A DNA stretch of 17,379 nucleotides from Nitrosotalea sp. (GCA_022545805.1 JAKEIJ010000021.1:1-17379), one strand, 5' to 3'; positions 7,662 to 15,645 are shown, numbered from the stretch's first letter. The notes: a model not told the origin generated them from the letters alone. Numbers and translations: made by a program.

Positions 7662-7670
7662 CTATTTAGG
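7662..7670 (-). promoter_or_regulatory. TATA-like box for cofE
   Basis: CCTAAATAG on the minus strand is centred about 27 nt before the GTG at 7639. It shares the intergenic region with the oppositely directed promoter at 7683. Confidence 0.4.
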
Positions 7671-7682
7671 GTTCTGCAAACA

Positions 7683-7690
7683 TTTTAATT
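7683..7690 (+). promoter_or_regulatory. TATA-like box for the archaeal-type dehydratase operon
   Basis: TTTTAATT is centred about 26 nt upstream of the TTG at 7713, supporting that TTG as a leaderless start. Confidence 0.45.
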
Positions 7691-7712
7691 TCTTTCAAGT
7701 TGATTTTCGATA

Positions 7713-8984
7713 TTGAACATTACTGAAAAGATCCTAGCCCGAGCTTCTGGAAAGAAAGACGTTGTACCAGGGGATGTAGTTTTTGTTAATGTGGACAAAG
7801 TGATGGTTCACGATGTATCAGGACCAGGAGTCTTGGCAGTATTTGAAAAGCTACGAAAGAAAGGCATGGTTATTGACAAGGTGTGGAATCCAGACAAGGT
7901 GTGGGTTGCAGAAGACCACTTTGTACCTGCAGCAGACAAGATATCTGCACAAAATATTGTATTATTGACAAATTTCACAAAACAATTTGGTATCAAAAAG
8001 CATTTCAAGTATGGAATGGGTCAATACGGCATATGCCATACATTATCTCATGAGGAAGCAATGGTGCTTCCAGGTGAGGTGTATGTTGGAGGAGACTCTC
8101 ACACAAATACCACTGGTGCACTAGGTGCATTTGCAGCAGGTCTTGGACATACCGATGTTGCATATGTCTTGTTGAATGGAAAAATTTGGTTCAAGGTGCC
8201 AGAGACATTATTTTTCAAGCTCAATGGAAAACTTCCAGATCATGTGATGGCAAAAGACTTGATACTAAAAATAATTGGTGATATTGGAACTGATGGTGCT
8301 GCATACAAGACCATGCAGTTTGGTGGTACAGGAATATCAGAAATGTCTGTTGAAAGCAGATTGACACTAACAAACATGACAACAGAAGCTGGTGCCAAAA
8401 GCGGTATAGTAGAGCCTGATCAAAAAATTCGGGATTATCTTGCGGCTAGGGGTGTCACCAAATATGATGAAGTTCATGGCGATTCCGATGCACATTATGA
8501 AAAAATTTACGAGTATGAAGGCTCTGAAATGGAACCCATTGTAGCAAAACCATTCTCGCCTGAAAATACTGTTGTTGCACGTGACTTGTCTTCAGTTGAA
8601 CTTGACAAGGCATACATTGGCTCTTGTACTGGTGCCAAGCTGGAAGACTTACAAGCAGTAGCAAAAATTCTCAAAGGGCGAACTGTAAAGATAAGAACTG
8701 AGATCTTGCCTGCAGCAATGTCGATATTTAGAAAAGCAATGGACGGAGGATTGTTGAAGATTTTCATGGATGCTGGAGTAGTTGTAGGACCGCCTACATG
8801 TGGTGCCTGCTGTGGAGCACACATGGGTGTATTAGCAAAAGATGAAATCTGTATCAGTACTACCAATAGAAACTTTCCAGGAAGGATGGGACATATAGAA
8901 TCACAGACATATCTTGCATCACCACTTGTTGCAGCAGCATCTGCTGTAACTGGAAAAATTACTGACCCGAGGGACTTGAAATGA
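7713..8984 (+). CDS. Aconitase-family dehydratase large subunit, archaeal type (3-isopropylmalate dehydratase or homoaconitase)
   Basis: A 423-aa [4Fe-4S] hydro-lyase large subunit of the archaeal/thermophilic LeuC-HacA group, about 50 residues shorter than bacterial LeuC. Motifs: VGGDSHTNTTGALGAFAAG (125-143), YIGSCTGAKLEDL (301-313), and PPTCGACCGAHMG (360-372). The cluster ligands are C305, C363 and C366; ISTTNRNFPGRMGH (381-394) holds the substrate-binding arginines. The enzyme isomerises a 2-hydroxy- to a 3-hydroxy-dicarboxylate via a dehydrated intermediate. It starts with TTG (MNITEKILARASG is the usual family N-terminus) and its stop overlaps the small-subunit start as ATGA, so the pair forms one unit. 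Because a complete bacterial-type leuCD follows, this pair may serve a different substrate, such as homocitrate for lysine synthesis; that is inference. Confidence 0.9.
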   Translation: MNITEKILARASGKKDVVPGDVVFVNVDKVMVHDVSGPGVLAVFEKLRKKGMVIDKVWNPDKVWVAEDHFVPAADKISAQNIVLLTNFTKQFGIKKHFKYGMGQYGICHTLSHEEAMVLPGEVYVGGDSHTNTTGALGAFAAGLGHTDVAYVLLNGKIWFKVPETLFFKLNGKLPDHVMAKDLILKIIGDIGTDGAAYKTMQFGGTGISEMSVESRLTLTNMTTEAGAKSGIVEPDQKIRDYLAARGVTKYDEVHGDSDAHYEKIYEYEGSEMEPIVAKPFSPENTVVARDLSSVELDKAYIGSCTGAKLEDLQAVAKILKGRTVKIRTEILPAAMSIFRKAMDGGLLKIFMDAGVVVGPPTCGACCGAHMGVLAKDEICISTTNRNFPGRMGHIESQTYLASPLVAAASAVTGKITDPRDLK

Positions 8985-9463
8985 AGGGCTCTGTAATAAA
9001 ATACGAACGAGACAACATCGACACAGATGTAATCTTACCAGGACCATATCTGAAGATTCATGATTATGCAGAGCTTGCAACACATGCAATGGAGGGACTT
9101 GACAAGGACTTTCACAAGCGAGTAAAACCAGGTGACTTTATCGTTGCAGGAAAAAACTTTGGCTGTGGTTCCTCTAGAGAACACGCACCAATAGCGTTAT
9201 CCTATTCTGGAATAAAGGCGGTATTGGCACTGTCTTTTGCTAGGATATTTTATCGAAACGCAGTAGATGGAGCGTTCCTACTCCCAATTGAGATTGATGA
9301 AAGTGCATACAAGGACATCTCTGACGGTGACTCTCTTGAAGTAAACATTGCTGCAAACGAGATTAAGAACTTGACAAAGAACAAGATCTACAAAATGAAG
9401 CCTTTCCCAGAACTAATTGGCAAAATAATTGAAGCCGGCGGTTTGTTCAATTACAAGCCTTAG
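8981..9463 (+). CDS. Aconitase-family dehydratase small subunit, archaeal type
   Basis: A 160-aa swivel-domain subunit, the partner of the preceding gene. It shows IDTDVILPGPYLKI (13-26) and KNFGCGSSREHAPIAL, the latter being the family signature. The loop beginning with YL sets substrate choice in studied archaeal enzymes: YLRT in Methanocaldococcus homoaconitase, and YLVY in its isopropylmalate isomerase. Here it reads YLKI, with a basic residue in the homoaconitase position but not the same motif, so specificity stays open. Translation is coupled to the large subunit through the ATGA overlap. A new promoter follows before the next pair. Confidence 0.9.
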   Translation: MKGSVIKYERDNIDTDVILPGPYLKIHDYAELATHAMEGLDKDFHKRVKPGDFIVAGKNFGCGSSREHAPIALSYSGIKAVLALSFARIFYRNAVDGAFLLPIEIDESAYKDISDGDSLEVNIAANEIKNLTKNKIYKMKPFPELIGKIIEAGGLFNYKP

Positions 9464-9481
9464 CTTTTGAGTCTTATACTA

Positions 9482-9487
9482 TTATAT
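9482..9487 (+). promoter_or_regulatory. TATA-like box for leuC
   Basis: TTATAT, within AT-rich sequence at 9473-9488, is about 29 nt upstream of the ATG at 9514. It suggests the second dehydratase pair can be transcribed independently of the first. Confidence 0.4.
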
Positions 9488-9513
9488 CTCCGATCTTGAC
9501 TATGGTAATCTAA

Positions 9514-10926
9514 ATGTCAAAGACTTTGTTTGAGAAAATCTGGGATTCTCATATTGTAACAGAAGAGAACGGTAGATCTCTACTCTATGTTGACAGACAT
9601 CTTGTTCATGAAGTTACATCACCGCAAGCCTTTGACGGTTTACGTCTCAATGGTAGAAAAGTCAGACGAACTGATCTTACATTTGCAACAATGGACCATA
9701 ACGTGCCAACAAGTGACAGGTCATTACCAATCATAGACCAAACATCATCAACGCAAATCAAGGCACTTGAAAAAAACTGTAAAGAATTTGGAATCACTCT
9801 ATTTGATATCAACAGTCCAAATCAGGGTATCGTACACGTGATAGGACCTGAATTAGGAATCACACTTCCAGGAACAACTATTGTTTGTGGTGACAGTCAT
9901 ACTTCAACACATGGAGCATTTGGATCGCTTGCCTTTGGAATAGGCACAAGTGATGTAGAACATGTCTTGGCAACTCAATGCATCATGATGGAAAAACCAA
10001 AAACTTTCGAAATCAATATCAAGGGAAAGAGGAAAAATCCTCATGCCGTAACTGCAAAAGACATTATTCTATCAATTATCAAAAAAATTGGTACTGCTGG
10101 AGGAACGGGAACTGTAATTGAATATCGTGGAGATACAATATCTGAATTAACCATGGAACAAAGAATGACCATATGCAACATGTCAATTGAGGCAGGAGCA
10201 CGAGCTGGATTGATTGCTCCTGATGAAAAAACATTCCAATATCTACGTGGAAAAAAATATGCCCCAGAAAATTATGATGACTATGTAAATCTCTGGCGTG
10301 AAAATCTAAAAACAGACAGTGGCGCACAATTTGACAAATCTTTTACGTTTAGTGCAGAAAACATTGCGCCCCAGGTATCCTGGGGAACAAATCCTGCCAT
10401 GACAACTGATGTTACAGATATCGTTCCATTTCCAGAAGAATATGGAAAGGGAAATCCTGAGGAAGAAAAGGGTGCTACAAAGGCATTACAATACATGGGC
10501 CTCAAACCGGGCACTGCAATTACTGATATTGTAATTGATAGAGTCTTCATTGGTTCATGCACAAATTCTAGATTGGAAGACTTGACTGAAGCTGCCAAAG
10601 TTGTAAAGGGGAAAAAGGTCTCAGCCAAGGTACGAGCAATGGTTGTTCCTGGCTCGCAACTTGTAAAGAAAAACGCAGAAGCACTAGGCCTTGATAACAT
10701 ATTCAAGGATGCTGGATTTGAATGGCGAGAGTCTGGATGCAGCATGTGTCTTGGCATGAATCCTGACATCTTGGCTGCAGGGGAACGATGTGCAAGTACA
10801 TCGAACAGAAATTTTGAGGGAAGACAAGGTACTGGGGGACGTACACATCTTGTAAGCCCTGTCATGGCAGCAGCAGCTGCAATACATGGACATTTTGTAG
10901 ATGTAAGAGAATTGGATTTGAATTAG
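9514..10926 (+). CDS. leuC: 3-isopropylmalate dehydratase large subunit, bacterial type
   Basis: A 470-aa LeuC that isomerises 2-isopropylmalate to 3-isopropylmalate in leucine biosynthesis, together with LeuD. It follows bacterial LeuC from end to end: N-terminal [21 protein letters not shown] (61-69), [20 protein letters not shown] (125-144), [13 protein letters not shown] (345-357) and [12 protein letters not shown] (407-418). The [4Fe-4S] ligands are C349, C409 and C412, within two residues of the Escherichia coli positions. Length matches bacterial LeuC (about 466) rather than the archaeal type. The close match to the bacterial clade suggests ancient transfer, although base composition looks like its neighbours. 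The ATG follows a TAA triplet directly, so the start is clear. Confidence 0.93.
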   Translation: MSKTLFEKIWDSHIVTEENGRSLLYVDRHLVHEVTSPQAFDGLRLNGRKVRRTDLTFATMDHNVPTSDRSLPIIDQTSSTQIKALEKNCKEFGITLFDINSPNQGIVHVIGPELGITLPGTTIVCGDSHTSTHGAFGSLAFGIGTSDVEHVLATQCIMMEKPKTFEINIKGKRKNPHAVTAKDIILSIIKKIGTAGGTGTVIEYRGDTISELTMEQRMTICNMSIEAGARAGLIAPDEKTFQYLRGKKYAPENYDDYVNLWRENLKTDSGAQFDKSFTFSAENIAPQVSWGTNPAMTTDVTDIVPFPEEYGKGNPEEEKGATKALQYMGLKPGTAITDIVIDRVFIGSCTNSRLEDLTEAAKVVKGKKVSAKVRAMVVPGSQLVKKNAEALGLDNIFKDAGFEWRESGCSMCLGMNPDILAAGERCASTSNRNFEGRQGTGGRTHLVSPVMAAAAAIHGHFVDVRELDLN

Positions 10927-10927
10927 A

Positions 10928-11500
10928 ATGCAGCCATTTAAGAAAATAAAAAGCATAGCCACTCCACTTGACAAGGTAAATGTTGATACTGATCAGATAG
11001 TACCAAAACAATTTCTAAAACTAATCCAAAGAACTGGCTTTGGCCAATACTTGTTTTATGACTGGAGATTTGAAAAAGGAGGTATTCCAAAAAAAGATTT
11101 CGTCTTAAATGATCCTGCGTATCAAAATTCTAGAATATTACTTGCAAGAGATAACTTTGGGTGTGGCTCCAGCAGAGAACACGCAGTGTGGGCGCTTGAT
11201 GACTATGGTTTTAGAGTGGTAATCTCTACTTCGTTTGCAGACATATTCTACAACAATTGTTTCAAAAATGGCATCTTACCAATACGTGTTCCAGATGATG
11301 TATTGGAGAAATTATTCTCAATCAAGTCTGAAATTGAGGTAGACCTTGAAACTCAATTAATCAAGGCAGATGGCATCTCTGTTTCATTTCCAATAGAACC
11401 ACACTGGAAAAAGATCTTGCTTGAGGGGCTAGATGATATTGCAATGACCTTATTGCATGAAGACCAGATTGTAAAATATGAGAGAACTCACAAGATCTAA
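10928..11500 (+). CDS. leuD: 3-isopropylmalate dehydratase small subunit, bacterial type
   Basis: A 190-aa LeuD that completes the isopropylmalate isomerase. Visible signatures are NVDTDQIVPKQFLK followed by RTGFGQYLFYDWRF near the N-terminus, the active-site loop DNFGCGSSREHAVWAL in the middle, and FADIFYNNCFKNGILPI. Length is close to bacterial LeuD (about 200 aa), longer than the archaeal-type small subunit in the preceding operon. The ATG begins one base after the leuC stop, so the two are cotranscribed and coupled. The 3' end overlaps the convergent nucleotidyltransferase gene by 4 nt. Confidence 0.93.
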   Translation: MQPFKKIKSIATPLDKVNVDTDQIVPKQFLKLIQRTGFGQYLFYDWRFEKGGIPKKDFVLNDPAYQNSRILLARDNFGCGSSREHAVWALDDYGFRVVISTSFADIFYNNCFKNGILPIRVPDDVLEKLFSIKSEIEVDLETQLIKADGISVSFPIEPHWKKILLEGLDDIAMTLLHEDQIVKYERTHKI

Positions 11501-12228
11501 TCTAGTTTCTTTATTATTGAATTGACCAATTCTTTGTTTCTCTCAACACGAGTAGGAGAATCAATGTCTAGCCACTGGGTTTTTCCAATGTCATATGCTG
11601 CAATGTTTCCTTTCTTGGATAATGGTTGTAAAATATCATAAGACAAATTCAAGTTCTTTTTTCTTTGTCTCTCGGTCTTGATGGTTCTAATTATTTTGGA
11701 ATTTATGATGTATATCCCAAGACACTCGGCCATTTGAAGTTCTATAGTTGGTTTTTCTTTGAATTCTAAAATGATTCCATCTTTTACTATGGCAAATCCT
11801 GTCTCTTCTTTTCTGTATCTTCGTACCGCTATTGTTGCATATGTCTTTGAATTCTTGTGGTACTGGTACATCTTGTTTATGTCTACTGGACACAAGTTGT
11901 CTACAAACCACAACAAGAATTCTTTGCTTTTTCCAAGTGATGATTTTAGGTGGACAAGATCTCCTCCAGTTCCACTCTGTGAATCTTGGACAAATTTTAT
12001 TTTCTTCTTAAAAGAAACATGGTTTTCAAAATATTTCTCAATCTGTTTTCCTATGCCTGAAAAATCTCCCAGTATGATTATTTCATCAATTATGTCCGAC
12101 TTGGAAAGATATTTGGCAATGTAATAAACAAGTGGCCGTCCCTGAACTGGAATCATGGCTTTTGGAATATAATCTGTAAATGGTCTTCCCCGCGTCCCAC
12201 GGCCTCCTGCCAGGATTACGGCTTTCAA
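11497..12228 (-). CDS. Sugar-phosphate nucleotidyltransferase (NTP-transferase family)
   Basis: A 243-aa single-domain nucleotidyltransferase of the glucose-1-phosphate thymidylyl-/mannose-1-phosphate guanylyltransferase type, making an activated NDP-sugar. The N-terminal nucleotide-binding signature is LAGGRGTRGRPFTDYIPKAM (6-25), with K23; the usual GTRLRP reads GTRGRP. Further features are GTGGDL (87-91), D110 in WFVDN (metal site), TGF (143-145), EKP (158-160) and DID (221-223). No C-terminal hexapeptide-repeat acyltransferase domain is present. The start is TTG, 2 nt after the rps9 stop, so it appears to be the last gene of the ribosomal operon. The sugar and nucleotide cannot be read from the sequence; a role in cell-surface glycosylation is inference. 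Confidence 0.88.
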   Translation of the reverse strand: MKAVILAGGRGTRGRPFTDYIPKAMIPVQGRPLVYYIAKYLSKSDIIDEIIILGDFSGIGKQIEKYFENHVSFKKKIKFVQDSQSGTGGDLVHLKSSLGKSKEFLLWFVDNLCPVDINKMYQYHKNSKTYATIAVRRYRKEETGFAIVKDGIILEFKEKPTIELQMAECLGIYIINSKIIRTIKTERQRKKNLNLSYDILQPLSKKGNIAAYDIGKTQWLDIDSPTRVERNKELVNSIIKKLD

Positions 12229-12230
12229 TG

Positions 12231-12674
12231 TTATCTATACGACTTCTGTTTTCTTCTTCTAGCACCAGGACCGCCAAATTTCTTTGGTTCCTTTCTTCTG
12301 TCGTCTCCGCTTAGAAGGTGCTTATCATAGTCAGTTAATCGTTTTCTTAGGTCTTCTCTTATTGTTCTTGTGAGTGGATGATCTTTTGGTTCCTTTCTGG
12401 TTTTTGTCCAACCTGTCATTGCTCTTGACATTGCAATTGCGCTTGCATAAGACTGTCCGACAAAACCTCCGCCTCTGACCTTGACTGAAAGATCAATCTT
12501 GTTTCTTAGATCTCCTGCAATTTCTAGAGGTCCTAGCATAATTTCTCGTGCTACTTCTTGTTGAACCATCTCTACTGGAATATTGTTAATTCTTACACGA
12601 CCTACTCCTTTTGTAATGAATGCATGTGCGCGTGCAGTTTTTCTAGATGCATAATAACTTTCTAGTTTTACCAT
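12231..12674 (-). CDS. rps9: 30S ribosomal protein S9 (uS9)
   Basis: Small-subunit protein uS9, whose C-terminal tail reaches the decoding-site tRNA. The N-terminus ESYYASRKTARAHAFITKG, the middle segment GRVRINNIPVE and KVRGGGFVGQSYASAIAMSRAM, and the very basic C-terminus ending GARRRKQKSYR are all typical of archaeal uS9. I choose the ATG at 12674, giving 147 aa: it overlaps the rpl13 stop as TAATG. A GTG at 12686 would add four residues (MERV). Order rpl18e-rpl13-rps9 is the conserved archaeal arrangement. Confidence 0.95.
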   Translation of the reverse strand: MVKLESYYASRKTARAHAFITKGVGRVRINNIPVEMVQQEVAREIMLGPLEIAGDLRNKIDLSVKVRGGGFVGQSYASAIAMSRAMTGWTKTRKEPKDHPLTRTIREDLRKRLTDYDKHLLSGDDRRKEPKKFGGPGARRRKQKSYR

Positions 12675-13153
12675 TACTCGTTCCACCCAACCATTTTACC
12701 TAATTCTCCCAAAGTTGTGTAATAAGGAGAAGGTCTTCTAATTTTAGCATCATCGAACTGTGTTGTTTTCTTTGATCGTAATTCATTTGGTACTCCAAGA
12801 TATGCTCTTAATCTTTTCAAAGCCGTTTGTCCTGATGGTTTGTTCTTTGGTAACATTCCTCGTACCATTCTGCTTATGATGGTGTCTGGTCTACGTGGGT
12901 GGAATGGACCAAATTTAGGATTGTTAATACTTGCAATCTCCAAGAACTTTCTGTATTCCTCGATGATTAATTTTCTATCTCCTGAAAGCATAATATTTTC
13001 AGAATTTACAATTGAAACTCTGTTTCCTTTTATGAGCAATTTTGCTACATGAGAACAAAGTCTGCCTGCTATCATGTTTGTTCCGTCTACTATGATTGTC
13101 TGTGATGCTGGATTCTTTTCTGATGCTTTTACTTCGGTAACTTGTTTAACCAA
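12674..13153 (-). CDS. rpl13: 50S ribosomal protein L13 (uL13)
   Basis: Large-subunit protein uL13, 159 aa. Hallmarks: VDGTNMIAGRLCSHVAKLLIKG (22-43) with the family GR-L---VAK pattern, FHPRRPDTIISRMVRGMLPKNKPSG, and ALKRLRAYLGVPNEL. About 20 residues precede the core fold, slightly more than usual. The start is TTG at 13153, overlapping the rpl18e stop by 8 nt; the first ATG lies inside the conserved core at codon 27, so TTG is much preferred. Confidence 0.95.
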   Translation of the reverse strand: MVKQVTEVKASEKNPASQTIIVDGTNMIAGRLCSHVAKLLIKGNRVSIVNSENIMLSGDRKLIIEEYRKFLEIASINNPKFGPFHPRRPDTIISRMVRGMLPKNKPSGQTALKRLRAYLGVPNELRSKKTTQFDDAKIRRPSPYYTTLGELGKMVGWNE

Positions 13154-13493
13154 TTATTTTCACTCCTTTTCCTGTTGGATGGTTCTTGATAATCTGAGCG
13201 ATATCTAATATTTTTCCGCCTGATGCTGTTATTTTCTTTGCACCAGTAGTTGACATTGAAAATGAGCATATTGTTTTTTTGTGTGATAGGCTTCCGGTTC
13301 CTAGAATTTTGCCTGGTACAATTACGACATCGTTATCTGCAACAAACTTGTCAAGCTGTCCCAAATTTATTGTTCTTTTTGCTCTGGTTGGTTTTAAGGC
13401 CTGATCTGCTAATCTTTCCCATATTGGGGCATTGTTCTTCTTTGAAGCACCACGCAAGGTCTTCACCATTTGAATGACAATCTGATTAGTCAT
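13146..13493 (-). CDS. rpl18e: 50S ribosomal protein L18e (eL18)
   Basis: The archaeal/eukaryotic protein eL18, 115 aa, of the L15-like fold. It shows the typical WERLADQALKPTRAKRTINL segment, VIVPGKILGTGSLSHKKTI and the C-terminal ITASGGKILDIAQIIKNHPTGKGVKIIG. The ATG has a TATA-like stretch about 30 nt upstream, in the 40-nt gap after rpo3, so transcription of the ribosomal genes may start here as well as upstream of rpo3. Confidence 0.95.
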   Translation of the reverse strand: MTNQIVIQMVKTLRGASKKNNAPIWERLADQALKPTRAKRTINLGQLDKFVADNDVVIVPGKILGTGSLSHKKTICSFSMSTTGAKKITASGGKILDIAQIIKNHPTGKGVKIIG

Positions 13494-13517
13494 GTGTAAT
13501 AATGCCCAATTTTACCC

Positions 13518-13527
13518 AAATATAATA
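13518..13527 (-). promoter_or_regulatory. TATA-like box upstream of rpl18e
   Basis: The minus strand reads TATTATATTT within the 40-nt gap between rpo3 and rpl18e, about 25-34 nt before the ATG at 13493. It would act as an internal promoter for the ribosomal genes. Confidence 0.45.
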
Positions 13528-13533
13528 TATGCT

Positions 13534-14169
13534 TCAACCAAGTGTGGCTACGTTCTTTTGGAATTCGCCTAATCTTTTTTCAAGTTCTTCAATGGATGCG
13601 CGCAGAACTTCTTTTGGAGTAAGACTGCCTGTAGTTTCTATGGTCAAAACATGTTCGTCAGGGTTATTTGTAGAAGTAAGAGCTGAAACTGTAGCAGAGT
13701 TCCATTTGGCATGATCGCTACCTCTGCCTAGTCTTGCATAAGCCTCTACTTTTAATTTCTGGTTTGGAGCAAGTGCAACAATTGGAATGCTAGAACTGAC
13801 TGGTTTTACTACTTCGTCCTCTGAACTAATTTCTGATGAAGTAATGGTTCTAGTTGTATCTGAATTACCTGAATCTAGCATGAGTAATACTCTGCATCGG
13901 CTGCAGCCAAGTTCACTGTGACAATCACATGCAGATGGTTCTACAAATCTTTCAAGATCTGTTCTAAGTGGCATCATTGCAAGTCTGTGGGCTACACCCT
14001 CGTCAGGCAAAACTGAGGAATTTTCAATAATTATGACATCATCAACTGCAAATGTGGGAATTCCGGCTAGGCAAATTCGTCTTAGTGCGTTGGCGTATTG
14101 CACAGGTATGCCTTTTAATTTGACAATCATACTGTTACCACTTTCCTGAACAATCTCTAAAGAAGTCAA
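13534..14169 (-). CDS. rpo3: DNA-directed RNA polymerase subunit Rpo3 (subunit D)
   Basis: The archaeal homologue of Rpb3 and bacterial alpha, which pairs with Rpo11 to nucleate RNA polymerase assembly. Signature region: YANALRRICLAGIPTFAVDDV (25-45), NSSVLPDEGVAHRLAMMPLRTD (50-71). A cluster C81-x-C83-x5-C89-x2-C92 follows, resembling the zinc loop of eukaryotic Rpb3. At 211 aa it is shorter than Sulfolobus Rpo3 (about 265), and the ferredoxin-like [Fe-S] domain of that protein is not visible: no further cysteines occur after C92. The C-terminal LTPKEVLRASIEELEKRL is the usual dimerisation helix. Start is TTG at 14169; the first ATG is codon 14, within the conserved N-terminal strand. Confidence 0.94.
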   Translation of the reverse strand: MTSLEIVQESGNSMIVKLKGIPVQYANALRRICLAGIPTFAVDDVIIIENSSVLPDEGVAHRLAMMPLRTDLERFVEPSACDCHSELGCSRCRVLLMLDSGNSDTTRTITSSEISSEDEVVKPVSSSIPIVALAPNQKLKVEAYARLGRGSDHAKWNSATVSALTSTNNPDEHVLTIETTGSLTPKEVLRASIEELEKRLGEFQKNVATLG

Positions 14170-14196
14170 ATCTTACGAAAGAGGACTAAAATTCCA

Positions 14197-14204
14197 AATA
14201 AAAA
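14197..14204 (-). promoter_or_regulatory. TATA-like box for rpo3 operon
   Basis: The minus strand reads TTTTTATT, about 28-35 nt before the TTG at 14169. It lies in the region shared with the divergent SBDS-exosome operon. Confidence 0.35.
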
Positions 14205-14219
14205 TCTAGCGAGTTTTTC

Positions 14220-14226
14220 TTTATAG
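14220..14226 (+). promoter_or_regulatory. TATA box for the SBDS-exosome operon
   Basis: TTTATAG matches the archaeal consensus well. Its spacing predicts transcription from about 14248-14250, downstream of the first in-frame ATG at 14240 and just before the ATG at 14255. This decides the start of the SBDS gene. Confidence 0.5.
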
Positions 14227-14254
14227 ATAAATACTGAGCATGATTACCTCAATT

Positions 14255-14944
14255 ATGGATACTAAGGTAACAGTTGTAAGATTCTCAGTAGAAGGCGAAA
14301 AATTTGAGATATTGGTAAAACCAGATCCTGCGTTAGAGTTCAAGTTGGGTAAGCGTAAGGACATTTCAGGTGTCTTGATTTCAGAGGAGATTTACTCTGA
14401 TTCTAACAAAGGTACCAGGGCATCTACTGAAAAACTCATGAAGGCATTCAAAACTACTGACTCAACTGCAGTTGCTACTATAATGCTTCAGAAAGGAGAG
14501 CTAAATCTTACAACAGATCAGAGAAGAAAAATGATCTCTGAAAAACGCAAGCAGATAGTGGACTTTATCTCTAAAACATATGTTGATCCACGATCACATC
14601 TTCCACATCCTCCACTTAGAATAGAACAAGCCATGGATGATGCAAGAGTGTCAGTTGATCCTTTCCGAAATACTGATGAACAGATAAAAGAAATAATTGA
14701 ACAGCTTCGTTCTATAATTCCATTAAAGTCTGAAAATATGCTTCTTGAAATTCTGGTGCCGGCACAATTTGCAGCTCAATCTTATTCTGTCTTAAAGTCA
14801 TTTGGAACTTTGAAAAAAGAAGAATGGCAAGCAAATGGTGGACTCAAAGTAATACTAGATATACCGGCGGCGGCAAGGGCAAATGTAATGGATAGGTTAG
14901 GCTCTGTAACAAAAGGTACTGCTTCTATTGAGGTTGCGAAATGA
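14255..14944 (+). CDS. Ribosome maturation protein SBDS homologue
   Basis: The archaeal Shwachman-Bodian-Diamond syndrome family protein, which in eukaryotes helps release eIF6 from 60S subunits. Three-domain layout is recognisable: N-terminal FYSH-like domain with EGEKFEILVKPDPALEFKLGK, then GVLISEEIYSDSNKGTRAS and the helical domain with TTDQRRKMISEKRKQIVDFISK, then HLPHPPLRIEQAM and the C-terminal ferredoxin-like domain (from about 155). With the ATG at 14255 the protein is 229 aa beginning MDTKVTVVRF, as expected for the family; an ATG at 14240 would add MITSI but lies upstream of the predicted transcription start. Its stop overlaps the rrp4 ATG (ATGA). The SBDS-exosome cluster is a well-known archaeal arrangement. 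Confidence 0.93.
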   Translation: MDTKVTVVRFSVEGEKFEILVKPDPALEFKLGKRKDISGVLISEEIYSDSNKGTRASTEKLMKAFKTTDSTAVATIMLQKGELNLTTDQRRKMISEKRKQIVDFISKTYVDPRSHLPHPPLRIEQAMDDARVSVDPFRNTDEQIKEIIEQLRSIIPLKSENMLLEILVPAQFAAQSYSVLKSFGTLKKEEWQANGGLKVILDIPAAARANVMDRLGSVTKGTASIEVAK

Positions 14945-15645
14945 TGGATGTAAAAAGAAGATACGTTATTCCAGGCGATGTAATAGCCACAGGACCATTG
15001 AGACCAGAACAAAATGTATACCAAGATGGCGACAGGATGATCTCTACATGTGTTGGAATATCGGAGATCTTTGAAAATTCAGTCAAAGTAATTCCTCTCA
15101 CTGGTGGATACATGCCAAAGACAAATGATCTAGTCATTGGCAAAGTAATTGGAACTTCACCACTCTCTTGGGAGTTTGATATTAATTCGTGTTTTGTAGG
15201 ATTCTTGCCTGCACAAGATGTTTTTGGCAGGGACTATTCTCCTACAAAAGATGAACTAAGACAAAGACTAGATATTGGTGATCTGGTAGCAACCAGAATT
15301 GCTAATTTTGATAGATCAAGAGATCCTCTTCTTACAGTTCAAGACAGAGATCTTGGTAAAATTGAATCAGGTGAACTAGTGGAGATCTCTCCAAGCAAGG
15401 TACCTAGATTGATAGGTAAACGCGGTTCTATGATCCAAACAATAGAGATGGCTACTAAAGCAATTATTACAATCGGACAAAACGGATGGATAGTAATATC
15501 CTGTGACGATTCCGAGGGATTATTAAAGGCAGTAGAAGCAGTGAAAATGATTGATGCCCTTGCGCATACGCCGAATTTGACTGAAAGAGTCAAATCTATG
15601 CTTGGGGTACCAGATGGTGAAAACAATGACACAATTAATGACTGA
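14941..15645 (+). CDS. rrp4: Exosome complex RNA-binding protein Rrp4
   Basis: The cap subunit of the archaeal RNA exosome, which guides RNA into the Rrp41-Rrp42 ring. Layout: N-terminal domain with YVIPGDVIATGPLRPEQNVY, S1 RNA-binding domain about 63-135 (TNDLVIGKVIGTSPLSWEFDI to LLTVQDRDLG), then a KH domain about 145-215 whose GXXG loop is GKRG at 159-162 (VPRLIGKRGSMIQTIE). Length 234 aa is normal. Two adjacent ATGs (14941, 14944) are possible; the first overlaps the SBDS stop by 4 nt. Confidence 0.94.
   Translation: MMDVKRRYVIPGDVIATGPLRPEQNVYQDGDRMISTCVGISEIFENSVKVIPLTGGYMPKTNDLVIGKVIGTSPLSWEFDINSCFVGFLPAQDVFGRDYSPTKDELRQRLDIGDLVATRIANFDRSRDPLLTVQDRDLGKIESGELVEISPSKVPRLIGKRGSMIQTIEMATKAIITIGQNGWIVISCDDSEGLLKAVEAVKMIDALAHTPNLTERVKSMLGVPDGENNDTIND

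Noticed and set aside
10281-10865. Open frame of 194 codons on the minus strand
   Set aside because: It is antisense to the conserved second half of leuC; its length follows from codon bias on the opposite strand.
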